Below are positions 21,999 to 36,042 of a stretch of DNA of 64,000 bases, piece after piece. Below the pieces are notes generated by a model. The model did not search any database. It saw only the letters and a program-made list of their open reading frames with translations, and was not told the DNA's origin. The number at the start of each line of letters is the position of its first letter. Position 1 is the stretch's first letter. Made by a program: the position numbers and the translations under genes. The stretch lies in assembly GCA_021432635.1 (NCBI GenBank), contig MU270035.1, forward strand, positions 939,829 to 1,003,828, read 5' to 3'. The DNA is from Thozetella sp. PMI_491. Lineage: Eukaryota; Ascomycota; Sordariomycetes; Chaetosphaeriales; Chaetosphaeriaceae.

Positions 21999-23187
21999 CC
22001 TCGCCGCCAGCGAGCCCCCCGCCCTTTTTTCCCTACTGCGGAAAGGCCGAGGTGCAAGTGTTTATTCGCATTCCGTGCAAGTGTTTATTCGCATTCCGTG
22101 CAAGAGTTTATTCGCATTCCGTGCAAGAGGGAGAAACAGCGCTGCTTCGACTCCCTTCCCCAGTACGTTGGAGGTATGTAGCTTGACCCAGATGCGCCCC
22201 ACAGTCCATCAGATTGCGGATAGTTCTGCCATAAATGGCACCAAGCACGCGAGCACCTTCTCGCTGCCTACCGTCGGAGGTTCGGCCGCTTACCTTTGGT
22301 CCTTAGTGGGGTAACAGTACAAAAGACCCGTGTATCCCTCCTGGGCGGCTACGATCCTGGGATGTGCAGCCTTCTAACCCCTCTTTGCTTGGAGCAAAGC
22401 TAGAACCGGGCAAGCCCGGCACCCTTGCTAGGGTGACTAACCGCCAAACCAACCTCGCCCCCGCTCACCCCTCCCCTCTTCACCTTCGAACCCCCACGGG
22501 CTAGACCTCCTTTGCACAAGTGCCTCAGTATGCATCCAGGCGCTGGTTCGATGCGGTGTCGGGAACTGGGTGTGCTTCGCGGTCAAGACCAAGTGCCAAT
22601 AGGAAAAGATTTCCGTACCAGCCGCACGCCGACAAGTCCTCGGGGGCTGAGCACGCCCTTCCCCCGGGGCTCTTAGGCAAGCAGCGAACGGCGGCGCAGG
22701 CAAATCATAGCAGTCGCCTTGCTCCCCCAGGGAACCTGCAGACAGTCACCAGGTCGTAGGTGGGCGGATAGGGATCGGTCGGTGATGGCTTCTCCGACCA
22801 GCCATTCCGCCCCACCCCCCATCTCTCGGCGGGTGGCCAAACAGTGCCGGTCAGGCCGTGCTGATGGCCCAACTCGCAGTACGCAGTCGTGCGCCAGCAG
22901 AGTGGACTAGCTTTGTTCACCAACCCTACCAACTACCCCTTCTGATCTCTCCTACCACGACTCAGTTGTGCAACTGGTCTCGTGTCCCTTGTCCCGTTTC
23001 TTGACTTTCGCCCGCACGTTCGGTTCTAAGTCCTCTCTCCATGCGCCCTTGTATCCCGGCCCGAGACCCTAGACTGCCCCCAGCCCGATCCTGCCCCTGC
23101 TAGGACTTCCTCCCGGCGGCCCTCCCCCGCACCTTTTACTGGCAAACCTCGAGCGTTGCTCGCCTCGGGGAGTGGGCTCAGCCGGCC
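21999..23187. other. Divergent promoter region (poa1 / transporter)
   Basis: Shared 5' region of two divergent genes, 1.19 kb. It contains the 23-bp tandem repeat listed separately (22053-22130). Pyrimidine-rich patches (cctcgcccccgctcacccctcccctcttcacc near 22453-22485, and 22950-23140) resemble fungal leaders. No further gene recognised. Confidence 0.6.
22053..22130. repeat. Tandem 23-bp repeat, three full copies plus a partial fourth
   Basis: Copies at 22053-22075, 22076-22098 and 22099-22121, followed by nine bases of a fourth (22122-22130). Copies 1 and 2 are identical; copy 3 differs by one base (t to a after tgcaagag). Each copy reads tgcaag, then tgtttattcg, then cattccg. The array lies 55 bp upstream of the poa1 ATG, so it is in that gene's leader or core promoter. 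Confidence 0.97.
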
Positions 23188-24731
23188 ATGAGCGCCTACC
23201 TTGATATCCCCCAAACACCTCAGGCAAAGGAGAGGCTCTATGTCGAAGACGACACCGAGGTCGAGTACTTTGGGTTCAAGGCAGATGGGTCACAGCTGCT
23301 TAACCTGGACGATCTCCGGGCCTTGACGCCGAGTCCCTTCTCAGATGGACGGCTCTCTCCCGCTCCTATTCGCCTCCGGTCCCCTGCTCCCCCGACCCGC
23401 CCCTCAGCACGATCGTCCTGGCTCCGGCCAAGATGGAGGCCTTTCTGGGAGAGAAACCGGGGAGTCATATTGGTGGCTATCGCGCAGGTATTTGGCTCCA
23501 CCATGAACGTCATGGCCCGGCTGCTCGAGCTCGAGGGCGAAGGCATGCACCCCTTTCAAATCCTATTCGCACGAATGGGCATTACGGCAATCGCCTGCTG
23601 CATATACATGTACTGGAAGAAGGTACCGCACTTTCCTCTTGGGCCTCCCGAAGTGAGGTGGCTGCTGGTGGCCCGAGGGATCTCTGGCTTCTTCGGCATC
23701 TCTGGGTGAGTCCACGATTACGCCACGGTTTTTGCTACTTGTTCACCCCGATCCTGGTGCTACCTATGCCCACGCCAGGGAAGACTTCTCTGTCCCGGAA
23801 CTCTGCTTACGCCTTGTGATGATACAGCATGTGGTTTTCAATCATGTATCTTCCACTCGCCGAAGCAACCGTCATTAGCTTTCTTTCACCGTGTCTTGCC
23901 GGCTACCTGTGCCACCTTATTCTAAAGACGCCATTCACTCGAAAGGAGCAGATAGCTACCTTCGTGGCCATGTTCGGAGTTCTCCTCATCGCCCGACCGG
24001 TCTCCCTATTTCACGGCTGGGGTGGCGACCACAGCACAGAGCAACAGGGTGCCGAGCCTAGCGTGTCTCCGCCAGACATGGCTGCCAACTTCACCCAGAC
24101 TGTCCCGCAGATGGGCGAGGAGCCGACTGATGCTCAGCGACTAGCTGCGATAGGCTTCTCCCTGATAGGGGTCCTCGGAGCGGCCGGTGCGTTCACAACC
24201 ATAAGATGGATCGGCAAACGCGCGCACGCGCTTATATCGGTGAACTACTTCTCGATCTGGTGCACGGTGGTGAGCACTGCGATCTTGCTGTTGGCCCCCG
24301 TCCTTGACGTCGGGCAGCCGGGTCTCCACTTTGCCCTGCCGTCGACGCTGAGGCAATGGGCACTGCTGATCGGCCTGGGGGTTTGTGGCTTCCTCCTGCA
24401 GTTCATGCTGACATCTGGGTTGGCCGTGGAAAAGTCCAACCGGGCGACGTGCATGGTGTATACTCAGATGTTGTTTGCTGCAGGCTTCGATAAATGGATT
24501 TTTGGGTACGAGATGGGTCCCATCAGCCTGACCGGCTGTGGTTTTATCATTAGTAGTCTCCTTTGGGTCGCCCTGTCCGACAAGGAAGATCCCGAAAAGG
24601 CTGTCGGCGCAGATGTTGAGTTGGGAGTGGTGCACGACTTGGAAGACATGCCAATGCTTGGGACTGACGAGAGCGATCGGGATGAACCCGTAGAGGAGGC
24701 ATGGGAAGTGTCTGCTCCATTACCACGCTAG
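23188..24731 (+). CDS. EamA/DMT-superfamily membrane transporter (SLC35G-like)
   Basis: Two exons, 23188-23705 and 23828-24731; intron donor gtgagt, acceptor tacag. Product 473 aa. The first 90 residues are soluble and acidic/Pro-rich. A ten-helix membrane core starts near residue 92 (RNRGVILVAIAQVFGSTMNVMARLL). Each half carries an EamA repeat: VRWLLVARGISGFFGISGMWFSIMYLPLAEATVISFLSPCLAG in the first, LGAAGAFTTIRWIGKRAHALISVNYFSIWCTVVS in the second. The PLAxATVIxFLxP stretch is typical of the SLC35G/yeast YPL264C-YMR253C group. The acidic C-terminal tail (about 50 aa, DLEDMPMLGTDESDRDE) is cytosolic. The substrate is unknown, and nucleotide-sugar transport should not be assumed. The intron falls in a conserved Gly codon, and the splice restores GISGMWFS. 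Confidence 0.93.
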
Positions 24732-25385
24732 AATAGACCAAGATATATATACCCGGTATCGTGGCGGGAATACATCATTTAGTTTCAACGCCCTCGTGGA
24801 AGGCACTAGAGCGACGGCCGTAGCTGCGTGAGATGTCGCCATCGCGGGCAGGAGCCGTCTCGACGTAGAAATGCTGCCTATGATTACAAGCATCCTTGTT
24901 ACCTATCACCTTAACACCCCCCAGGTTCATTGGCAGGAAACACACTAGCTAGGAAGATGACTACACAAATACTTAATTCGGCAGCATCGAAGTTAAAGTG
25001 TTATCCCATGACAATGCACGGGGTAGTCCACAAAATTAATGCCTTGGTATTGCCTGAAGGCTGCTGTTCCTCACCGAGTAGCTCCGAGTAATCTGTGAAA
25101 TCGGCTCACCTCGGTGAGGGGCGGTACGCAAGCGATCGCTTTGATATGATTGGCCTGACAACAAGGCTACGATGCGGCCTGCGAGCTCTTCGTCGCGCAT
25201 CCCAAATTTCGAAGCTCCAAAAGCTCACGTCCCAAATTTTTTTCTCCGCACATTGAACTCGCCGATTCCCGTCACCTCTGGACCTCTGGGCCTCTCTACT
25301 CGCCAGGAAAACACCTGGATCCGCAGATTGCCTCGCATCCACTCACCCTATCTTTCTTTCTTGCGTGCGCCGCTTCGCCATCACC
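24732..25385. other. Intergenic: transporter 3' end and rvb1 promoter
   Basis: 654 bp with a short atatatata run near 24744. A pyrimidine-rich leader with catcaccatgg context precedes the rvb1 start. No other feature recognised. Confidence 0.6.
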
Positions 25386-26982
<1,597 letters not shown>

Positions 26983-28257
26983 CGTGTTGCAGAGAACAGA
27001 CCTCGCATTAGGCGGCTAGCAGGGGGGAGCGGAGGGGATTGGTCACATATCTAATTTTGTCTTTTATTCCCCTTCTCTTGCGCGCACGATAGAGGGGACT
27101 GGCTGCTATTTGGGCTGGGAAAAGAATTGCCGTGGAGGCCGGCGTCCGAGTGTCTTGCGTGTTTCTTTGTCAACAAATAGCAGGGGATCCATGGAAGCCG
27201 CCAGCTTTGAATGGCCATCCGCAGAGCCCTTGGCTTTGTCGCGGAGCAAGCATGCACTGAGGGAGGAAGGCGGCGGCGACGACGAAGGGGGAGGGAGCAG
27301 CTTCCTACCCGGCTCTTCTCCTTGGCTGCCTGATGCGATAGGAAATGGTCGTCGCCTGCGTACTAAGAGCGTCTCTTCGTTCGAGACGGGCGGAGAAAAG
27401 GGGGTTAGGGAGGCCAACGAGATAGAGCACTCGCAAATGATTGCGATCAACCCAAGAGGGAAGTTTGAAATAGGGACAGCAATCAAGCCCCAATCTACTC
27501 GCCGTCGATGGCATCACGTGTTGAAAAGGGTTGCCAGGCTAGATTCGGCTGACATTGTCTTTGTCCGGCGTCTGCTCTAGCATGGCCTTGCATTCCAACG
27601 TGGCCGACCCGCTGCATTCCCCGCGGGCATTGTCGTGGCTCGGAGAGGCTGGCCAGGCTGGCCAAGAGCAAGCAGAGAGACCTTCGGTATGCCTCTGCTG
27701 TCCTGTACCTCTCTCTTCCACCGAGGGGAGAGGGAAAGGGGGTACTGCGAACGGAAGCGGTGCAAACGCTCGACAAAGAAGTCTCAGGCTGGCCTTCAGT
27801 ACATTCCCGAGACATGTAAAAAAGGAGCCACCCGCCCACACGCTCTTGCCACGCCTTTTGCTGGCCCTATCATAATGACGGCGGCAGGAAAGCCTCTTAT
27901 GCCCCATAAGGTCATTCAGACGGCAGCATCATTGTACAATCCGCCCCGTCAATGGGTAGCGGAAGTGTATCACAAAGGGGACAATCCAACAAGCCCTTCT
28001 CTCCATCCCCCCCCACACAGCTGATCGCTCCTCCTCCTTTCCCATTCTGCTCACCAGCCCAAATAGAGGTCGGTCATCGTTTTAACTTTTGTCACCTTCG
28101 ACCGGCCTCTTCCTTCCTCTCCACCCTGAGTCTCTTATACAAGACATCGGCCGATCCCAGAGTTGCAGTGTTCTGACCAGCCTGCGGCGCACTTCGCCGT
28201 TTGCACGCCCACCAACCTGCCTCTTTTCTTCCTCTTCTGCGCCTGTTACTCTCCAAT
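26983..28257. other. Intergenic between rvb1 and the HMG-box gene
   Basis: 1.27 kb. Open frames at 27110-27580 and 27539-27907 on opposite strands are of similar length and lack motifs, so they are treated as chance. Positions 28000-28250 are strongly pyrimidine-rich on this strand (cctcctcctttcccattctgc and similar), consistent with the leader of the HMG-box gene. Confidence 0.55.
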
Positions 28258-30650
28258 ATGACCGATGTGGTCAGTTCCTCCTCACACAGGATTCCGGGTC
28301 AGCTCGGGCAGGCGGTGATGTCTGCCTCAAGAGGACCAGATCCGACTCTTCCAAGGCAACCTCCCCTCGGCAGTATCGCCTGCACGCCACCTCCTGCTCC
28401 CCATCCAAACCCTCACCCATCTCCAGAATCGCCGGTCGGACGAGTGACCAGGAAACGGGCGGCGTCCCTCGCCACAGATGACGCTAATCGCCCCCCACGA
28501 ATTGAGGCTCTAAGCTTAGACACCCCGAGCTCTGCGAGCCCACGCCAGGCTGAGGGCTCAAGAGACCTCATATGTCTCTGCACACAGCCACCCAAGGTCC
28601 CCAGACCCCGAAATGGTAAGTTCTTACAGTCTTATGGTGTCCTCCCCCTCCCTTCCAACCCAGGCCGGCTCAGCTTCTGGTGCTGTTGCCCCATGTCTCT
28701 TGGTCAGCTCTGGTCTGCGACCCTCAAACCTTCCGCCCGATCCGTCTTTGTCTCCTGAGTCAGAGAGAGTAAAGGGACAAATGGCAAATATGAGCTTTAT
28801 GGTATGATTGGCTGACCGTAAGCTCTGTACTTCGCTGTACAGCCTTTATTCTCTATCGCCAGCACCATCAGGGTCAGGTCGCGCAGAATAATCCTGGCCT
28901 CGCTAATCCAGAGATCTCCAAGATTATCGGCGAGCTGTGGCGCGACGAGCCAGAGGAACGGAAGAACACCTGGAAGCGACTGGCGGAGCAGGAGAAGCAG
29001 CGCCATCAGCAACAATATCCAGACTATCGGTACCAGCCTCGCCGTGGTGGCAAGGGTGCCGCGGCACGGCCGACGCCGGCCGCCGGAGAGGATCCTGGAC
29101 GATGTCCTAAATGTGGTGGACGATATATTGCGACCCCAAGAACCCCCTCGACACCGATGCTCACTCCTGCAGCCGCGATGGCCCCGATGACTCTGTACAA
29201 TACTCCCGGCTCTCGCAAGGTGGAGGCAGAGTATCATCACCACGCCTCCCACGCGTTGCAAGAGGAGAATAGCCGAGGTCGTGGGTATGGAACAGCGACA
29301 TATGATCGGGACGACTACGATATGATGTCACCGACAGACTCCAAACGACGGCGATTCCAGGGCGGTTATCCAAGCGCCCAGAACGCGCCACCGCCCGTTC
29401 CATACAACAGTCACCCACGGCAGCACATGAGGACTTCGTCCGTCGGTGCTCCGCCAAGCGCACAGGCGTATACGCAATCCGGGCCGTTACCGGGACCGGC
29501 GATGCTCACCAGGGTCAGCCCGGGCCCTGTTATGGGCCCGCCTCCTCGACCCTCCATACCATATCCGTCGCCGACTTCCCGTACCTCTATATTTGACGAA
29601 TCTCTCCGTCTGCCACCGCTTCAGACGCAGATGCCAACCTCTCCACAGTCTGACACCAGCGCGCACGCGTCCGGCCCGATGACCAGATTCAACAACGCGC
29701 AGCACAATAGCCTCCTCGAAAGCCAGGCCAAGAGTATCGAAGCGATGGTGATGAGTATCTCGTACCTCAACAAACTCAAGGTGCTCGAGAAGATCAGCCC
29801 CCCGCTCGCGCCGCCGGGGCCTGGAAGTCCGGCAGTCGAAGTTCGAGGTCCCGTGATTGCTATTGAAGGGCCGAACTCGGCACTGCTCAGGCAAATTGCG
29901 CCGGCTGTCGAGCGAGCACTAGTTGGATCGGGCGAGTGCGCGGTGCGAGTCTGGACACCAGGCTCAGGAGCTTTGGGTATGCTAAGTGACGAGGCCGGAG
30001 GCTTGCACGACGGATCTGCATCCAAGTCCTCTCGGTCCGGAAGCATTGCCAGTATCGGCAGCGGCAGTTGCATGGCTGCCAATCCGTTCGGAGCATATCT
30101 ATCTACCATTCAGGAGTGGCATGCAAAGTCGGCAGAGATGGTTCGATTCATAACGACACGGCCGTCTTCTGGCCGCGGTTCCAACGCATCATCTGCCTCA
30201 GACGGGCAGAAGTCAGATAACAGCGCGCATACTGTCGACACGAGTACCAGCGATAGGCGCAGCTCTGTTCCGCCTCCCTCTCAGCAATACCATAGCGGAC
30301 ACAGCCGCTCGCAGCTCCTGCCCGTAGCCCTCGTGCCTAGTGGCTTCAGCCTGACTATCTCTGACCGGTTCGCATCGACGGTGCCGATCCAAGACTCGTA
30401 CGCACCCGTGGACCATTGGCAGTGGATGGCGACTCTGTGGCGTGGCATCGTAGGAGCAGACCTGGTCATCTACGTACGCAGCGCGAACGAGGCCGAGTTG
30501 AATCCTACGCAGGCCGTCGAACTGAAGGCGGCAGGCGTCATGGCGGTGCACATCGCAGATTGGACCGCACTGGACGAGAAGACCGAACGGAGGCTCGGGT
30601 TCGAAGTCCTAGAGTGGGTGCGCGGCGGGAGTTTTCAAGCAGGCCTTTAG
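28258..30650 (+). CDS. HMG-box (MATA/Ste11/Rox1-type) transcription factor with a long C-terminal region
   Basis: Two exons, 28258-28615 and 28843-30650 (intron 227 bp, gtaagt...gtacag); product 721 aa. Residues 1-112 are Ser/Pro-rich. The HMG box spans about 114-185: PRPRNAFILYRQHHQ, then NPEISKIIGELWRDEPEERKNTWKRLAEQEKQ and YPDYRYQPRR. The YRQHHQ signature is that of fungal sequence-specific HMG factors (mating-type, Ste11, Rox1). The intron falls in the RPRN-A codon pair, inside the box. A Cys pair follows (C207-P-K-C210-GGRY), possibly half of a zinc knuckle. Residues 220-430 are Pro/Ser-rich. From 457 to the end there is ordered-looking sequence, split by a Ser-rich insert (about 505-600). 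It includes VIAIEGPNSALLRQIAPAVERAL and WQWMATLWRGIVGADLVIYVRS (to 666). I do not recognise this C-terminal part. The target genes are unknown. Confidence 0.9.
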
Positions 30651-31550
30651 GGGTTGAATAGGTTGCGGCAAGTGGAAGAAACAAGATTGCGTGCCGAAGT
30701 AAAAAGCGCCGATGATACCAACAAGGAAAAGGAGGATGGGGAGAGAAAAGGAGAAGACGAACAAGAGAGGGTGGATTGTTTGGCCATGGCATGTATTTAA
30801 TCGCTGGGCGTACCATTTCCTCGACTGCACTGAGCATTGTTGCGCAAGGAGGAAAAATGCATAAATAGGGAAGGATATCCTGTGACTATTGAAGAAGTAG
30901 AAAAGATATTTCCGCCGGCGGGGTCATGCAGTCAAAATTAAAAGGCGGGAGGGCTGGCGACAAGAGAGACATCACCGCAACTCTTACTCTTCAACCTAAA
31001 AGTTTATTTCCGGGGGAGCACCGTGTCTCGGAAGCGGCAGAGGCCTCGTTGGCGATGAAACCGTCTCTCCTGATATGTTTGAGACGAGGCGGGAAACGAG
31101 GGAGCGTGACCAAACAAACATGCTTGATGTCTACAAAAAAAAAGGACACAAGAGTAAGAGGCATGCACTAGAGACACTGTCTAGGTAAACACTAGAGGGA
31201 TTCGTAACAACTAAGGCGGGAAGGTCCGAGAAGTTCAGAAAGGTCTCTCCAGGTCGAGGTTTAGTGTTTATTTGTTTCGGTTCCCAAGGAGGTGAGGTGA
31301 GCACAGTGCAATTAGACAGACAGACTGGCAAGCCATGCGACAAGGGTCGTCATTGGCGCCCTTGTCTTTGGCCGGCATCTGTGCGCGTTTGCGGTGGCTT
31401 TTTCTTGGCGCGTTGGATTATAGTCCGTAGGTGGCACCTGTAGGGGGGAGCTCTCCTTTTCCAGCATAAACCTACTACGTACCACGCAACACCGGCTTCG
31501 TGCCAAATAATGTTCGCGACGCGGTAAATCGCCCAACGCAGCCGCCCAGC
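30651..31550. other. Intergenic between HMG-box gene and dynactin gene
   Basis: 900 bp containing the HMG-box 3' UTR (purine-rich, ggaaaaggaggatggggag) and the dynactin leader. No additional gene seen. Confidence 0.6.
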
Positions 31551-34500
31551 ATGTCGGAGCTTGCTCTAGGGCAAACCATCCAGCTGCCCGATGGCCGGAG
31601 AGGCATCGTCCGCTTCGTGGGCCAAACCCTGTTCGCGCCGGGCGACTGGATCGGCGTCGAGCTCGATGAGGATACGGGCAAGAACGACGGCAGCGTCCAA
31701 GGCGAGCGTTACTTCGACTGCTCCATGGGCTATGGCATGTTTGTCCGACCCGCCACCATCACCATCATCGCCGATGCACCTCCACCGCCCGCTGCGAAGC
31801 CAGCCGTCCGCAAGTCGGCACGCCCGAGCAGCTTGTTTACCGGCGGTACTGGCCGGGCCGGAGCCGCTCCTGCCCTGGATCCTGGATTGACAAAGAGGAG
31901 GAGCCTGAATGCCCCAAGCCCGAGCCCAGGCCCTAAGACGTCGCGGCCGTCGAGCATTGCGAGGGTAAGCAGCCCTCCCCCCTACCTTGAGCACACTGTC
32001 CAAGACTGGCTCAGACCGAGGGTGACGCCACCGACTCGAGCTGACCTGCCTTTCCCGTCCAGTCCCCCACGAAGTCGCCCACCAAGCAGCTTTCTACCCC
32101 ATCAAGCGCCTCGAACTCCCGCACTGCAACTCCATCCAATGTGCGAGCTTCGATCGGCGCCAAGCCTCGCACTTCGATTGCCCCTTCGACGCGGACCTCT
32201 ATGGGACCGCCTCCTCCGCCGGGATCACGGCCATCGCGACAGAGCTCGGTATCTTCCGCCGCTTCACGCACCACAGCCGTGCCAGGACGAACGCTGAGCG
32301 GCCGTCTTTCTACTGTCCCCAGCAGGGGAGCCGTTGGCCGGCCGGATGCTACACGGAACGCATCAGTGGGTTCTGCGTCCGGCACAGATGTTGGTTCGAA
32401 CAAGGGCGGCGGTCCTCGCGCGATCAGCTCGCCGCGGAAGAGCGATGACGAGCCACTATCTCCAGGATCCTCCAGCCCGGTGCAGGCCAAGACGGCGGCA
32501 CTTGAGAAACTCACCGGCGCTCCCACACCCCCCGCTCGTACGGCAACCACTGCTACTTCCAGCACGAGAGGCCCTGCCAGTGCGGCCGCAGCCAACAAAG
32601 AAATCGAAGATCTCAAAGCTAAGCTGCGGGTACTAGAGAAAAAGAGGCTGGAGGATCGTGAGAAGTTGAGGAACCTGGAAAAGATACAGTCGGACAGGGA
32701 CAAATTCGAGAGGATCATCCAGACCCTGCAAATCAAATACCAGCCGCAGCAGCAGGAGAACACAGATCTGAAAAAGCAGCTCAAGGAGGCCGAGTCACGG
32801 TTAGAAGCCATCGAGTCGATTCAAGCTGAACACGAAAGTGCAATGGAGCTAGCGACACTGGACCGGGAGATGGCCGAGGAGACGGCAGAGGTCTTGAAGA
32901 TGGAGCTGGATGCGCTGAAACAAAAGGCTGAAGAGCTGGAGCTTGAGGTCGAGATCCTTCGTGAGGAGAACGGCGAATTCACCAACGGCATGACCGCCGA
33001 AGAGAGGGCGAGTACAGGCTGGCTGCAAATGGAGCGGAACAACGAGAGACTTCGGGAGGCACTGATCCGGCTCCGCGACCTCACTCAGCAACAGGAGGAA
33101 GAGTTGAGGGACCAGATAAAGGGCCTCGAGGAGGACCTTCGCGAACTCGAGAATGTGAAGGAAGAATTTACCGCCTCTCAGGGCAAGCTGGCCCAATCGG
33201 AGGCTGCGGTCGAAGACCTCCGACAGCAGCTAGATAATGCCCTGGGCGCCGAGGACATGATTGAGGACCTCACGGAGCGCAACATGAGCCAGGCGGAGCA
33301 GATCGAAGAGCTCAAGGCGGTCATTGAGGACCTTGAGAGCCTCAAAGAGATCAACGACGAGCTAGAGATCAACCACGTCCAGAATGAGCGCGAGATGCAG
33401 GAGGAACTTGACTTCAAGGACACCGTCATTGCTGAGCAAGCTCGCCGAGCCTCCCAGCAAGAGGAGAGCATGGAGGACATGGAATACACACTCTCTAGGT
33501 TCAGGGAACTGGTCACGAGCCTGCAGAGCGATATCGAGGATATGCGGGCCTCTCACGCCGTCACTGAGACTGAGTCGGAGCAGCTCAATAGCCGGTCCCG
33601 AGATTTGATGGACCTGAATATGAAGCTCCAAATTTCGGCCGCGAAGGCCCAGGTCAAGACCATCGACCTCGAACTCCGCCGGCTCGAGGCACAGGAGGCC
33701 GAGCAGCACCTCGAAATCATCAAGCTCTTCCTGCCCGAGAGCTACCAGGCAGACCGGGATTCTGTCCTGGCCCTATTGCGGTTCAGGAGGCTAGCTTTCA
33801 AGGCGAACATGCTCAACGGCTTCATCAAGGAGCGTGTGAGCTCACAGTCCCAGCCCGGCCACGAGGATGACGTGTTTACAGGCTGCGACGCTATCGACAA
33901 GCTTACTTGGGTTGCCACCATGTGCGATCGCTTCGTAAACGCCATCAGCCACTGTTCCCTTGAGCAATTTGCCAAGTACGAAGGGGCCCTCTATGAGCTG
34001 GAGCCTGTCGAGCGGGCTCTTAACGGCTGGATCGACGGCCTGAGGCGCGATGAGCTCAAGGAGAAGCAATGTGCGGACGAGCTGCAGCGGACTATTGCCC
34101 TCATGAGCCATCTGGGGGAGGTCCACATCTCAGACGACCTCGAGAGCTTTGCAGACGACATCCACATGATGGCTCTGCTTATGCAGAGCCACCTGGAATC
34201 GGCGGCTGTCATCTTCAACACCACAAAGGGCATGGTCCAGCGCGTGGTGCCGCCGGTGAGCGAAGAGGACGAACTTGCGCAGTACTTCGCGCGAAAAGCT
34301 GAGGCAGTGGTCACACAGACCCGCAGCACCAAGGTCATTGCTGGGAAGGCTGTCCGGGCGCTCGAAGACCTGAAGACAAGGTCTTTGTCCCTCTTGCCCG
34401 ACACGAGGGAGGCGTTTGAGCAGTGCGAGGCTGGCACCCAGGAGCTCGCCGAGCTCGCCCGCAGGATCGGCCTAGACCTCCACCTACTCCTGCACGAAGA

Positions 34501-35674
34501 AGGCAGGACCGAGCCCTACACTTATGCTGAGGTACAGACGTGTGCGCAGAAGACAGCTCTGATCGTCGCGAGTTCGAGCGAATCTGACCTCTTCTCGGCC
34601 TATCTTACTAAGCTACGCGTGGTTACGGCCCAGATCTCCGACCTAGCCGCCATCAGTGGCGATCTCTCCCAGACCCAAGAGTTCGACCGCAATGAAGCCC
34701 CTTGGCAGCTCCGCAGCCAAGAACTCAAAGCCCTTCGCGCCGTCCCTGTAGATACCGAGGACGAGATACGGCGGCTCAAGGACGAGCTTACCGACACCCG
34801 TCGCACCACAGCCCAGCACAAGGACAGTCTCGAGACAGCTACGCTAAAGATTGACACGCTCGAGTCGCGCATGCGCGACGCCAACGCCAAGGCTGAGAGC
34901 CTCAAGCAGCTCGAGACACAGCTCGAGACCGCCAAGCAGCAGGCGGCCTCGCTGCAGGAGGACATCGAGAAGCAGGATCGCGAGCTCAAGGCGCTTGAGG
35001 CCGATCGTGACAAGTGGAAGAAGGTCGCGGGCGACAGCCGCCTAGTGGTTGGCACAGGCGTCGGCAGCGAGCCGGGCTCCAAGGCTGGTCAGGAGCGCGC
35101 CGTCGCGACAGCGCGCGAGATGGAGGCGCTGGCCGGCGAGATTGCTGCGCTCCAGGCAGCGGTGCGTTACCTACGCGAGGACAACCGGCGTGCTCGACTC
35201 ACAGAGCAGCCTGGCTACGACTGGCTGGCCGAGCCGCTCCGGAAGACACCGCCGGTGGCGGAGCAGCGCCGGGCCTTGGTCACAGCCGAGGCCAAGGACG
35301 CGCTGGGCGAGTTGGTCAAGATGGCGACATCGGCCAAACCATACGACCTGTCGTTGCTGCCCAAGGACAAACTCGCCTGGAAGCCGGCCAAGACCACGCC
35401 CCAGTACCACGCCGCCAAACAGCACGAAGAGTACGCCGCATGGAAGAGCTGGCAGGACTCAATACTGGAAAAGTCGCGAGTGCTGCTCGCACGGCCGCAT
35501 GTCCCAGGCCGGGGGGATGCCAACCATTCGAAAGCAATGCGGAACGCCGCCGCCAGGCTGCAGATCCGCCTCCCGGGTGCCGATGGAAAAGCCATCTCGG
35601 GGTTCGGGAGGGAGGTGCAGATCGTCGGGTCCCGAGAGTGGGAGGGACTGCAGGGGAGGTTCGCCGTTGTCTAG
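31551..35674 (+). CDS. ro-3: Dynactin large subunit p150Glued
   Basis: Largest dynactin subunit; binds microtubules and dynein intermediate chain for retrograde transport and nuclear movement. Two exons, 31551-31964 and 32063-35674 (intron gtaagc...ccag); product 1341 aa, close to Neurospora RO-3. The N-terminal CAP-Gly domain (residues 5-72) has [24 protein letters not shown] and the [13 protein letters not shown] microtubule-binding motif. A Ser/Pro/Thr-rich basic linker (about 80-330) follows. A long coiled coil (CC1) starts at [18 protein letters not shown] and continues to about residue 680. The globular dynactin domain comes next ([31 protein letters not shown]). A second coiled coil lies at about 1050-1150, and a conserved C-terminus contains [23 protein letters not shown]. 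The first ATG in the CAP-Gly frame was chosen; upstream in-frame codons lack an ATG. Confidence 0.97.
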
Positions 35675-36042
35675 TCGTCAGATCATACATGAGATGGTGT
35701 GTAAGAAAGCCTTAGGTGTAGCATCAGTATACCCCCCGGGAGAAAGTAACTATTACTATTATACTATACGCAATCCTTTGTGTGTCACAGGGCGGCGAGC
35801 GGACCACGAGAGCACTGGTGAGAGGTAGGCGAATGTTCGCCGTGCTTGTTTGTGCATGCGCACGAGGCGCACGCCTTGGTGTATCTTGTGTTGTGCTTGC
35901 CGTCTTCTTTTTGGTATCTCATGATGCGATGTGACTCGTTCCTACGTCATCGAGGTGTGTATGCCTCGTTCCCCTAGCCTGGAGCCCCGCGATCTCCTAC
36001 TTCCCACCCGGCAACATAAATTTAAACGTGCAATACATGCCC
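35675..36042. other. Convergent intergenic region (dynactin / sec65)
   Basis: 368 bp between two 3' ends, with an A/T-rich patch near 35745-35775 that may hold polyadenylation signals. Nothing else recognised. Confidence 0.6.

Noticed and set aside
22053-22130. Repeat array as CRISPR
   Set aside because: Units are directly adjacent without spacers and the genome is eukaryotic; it is a plain tandem repeat.
32811-35690. Long antisense frames opposite the dynactin gene (Ser/Leu/Arg-rich)
   Set aside because: They mirror the coiled-coil codon pattern of the real gene and carry no domain.
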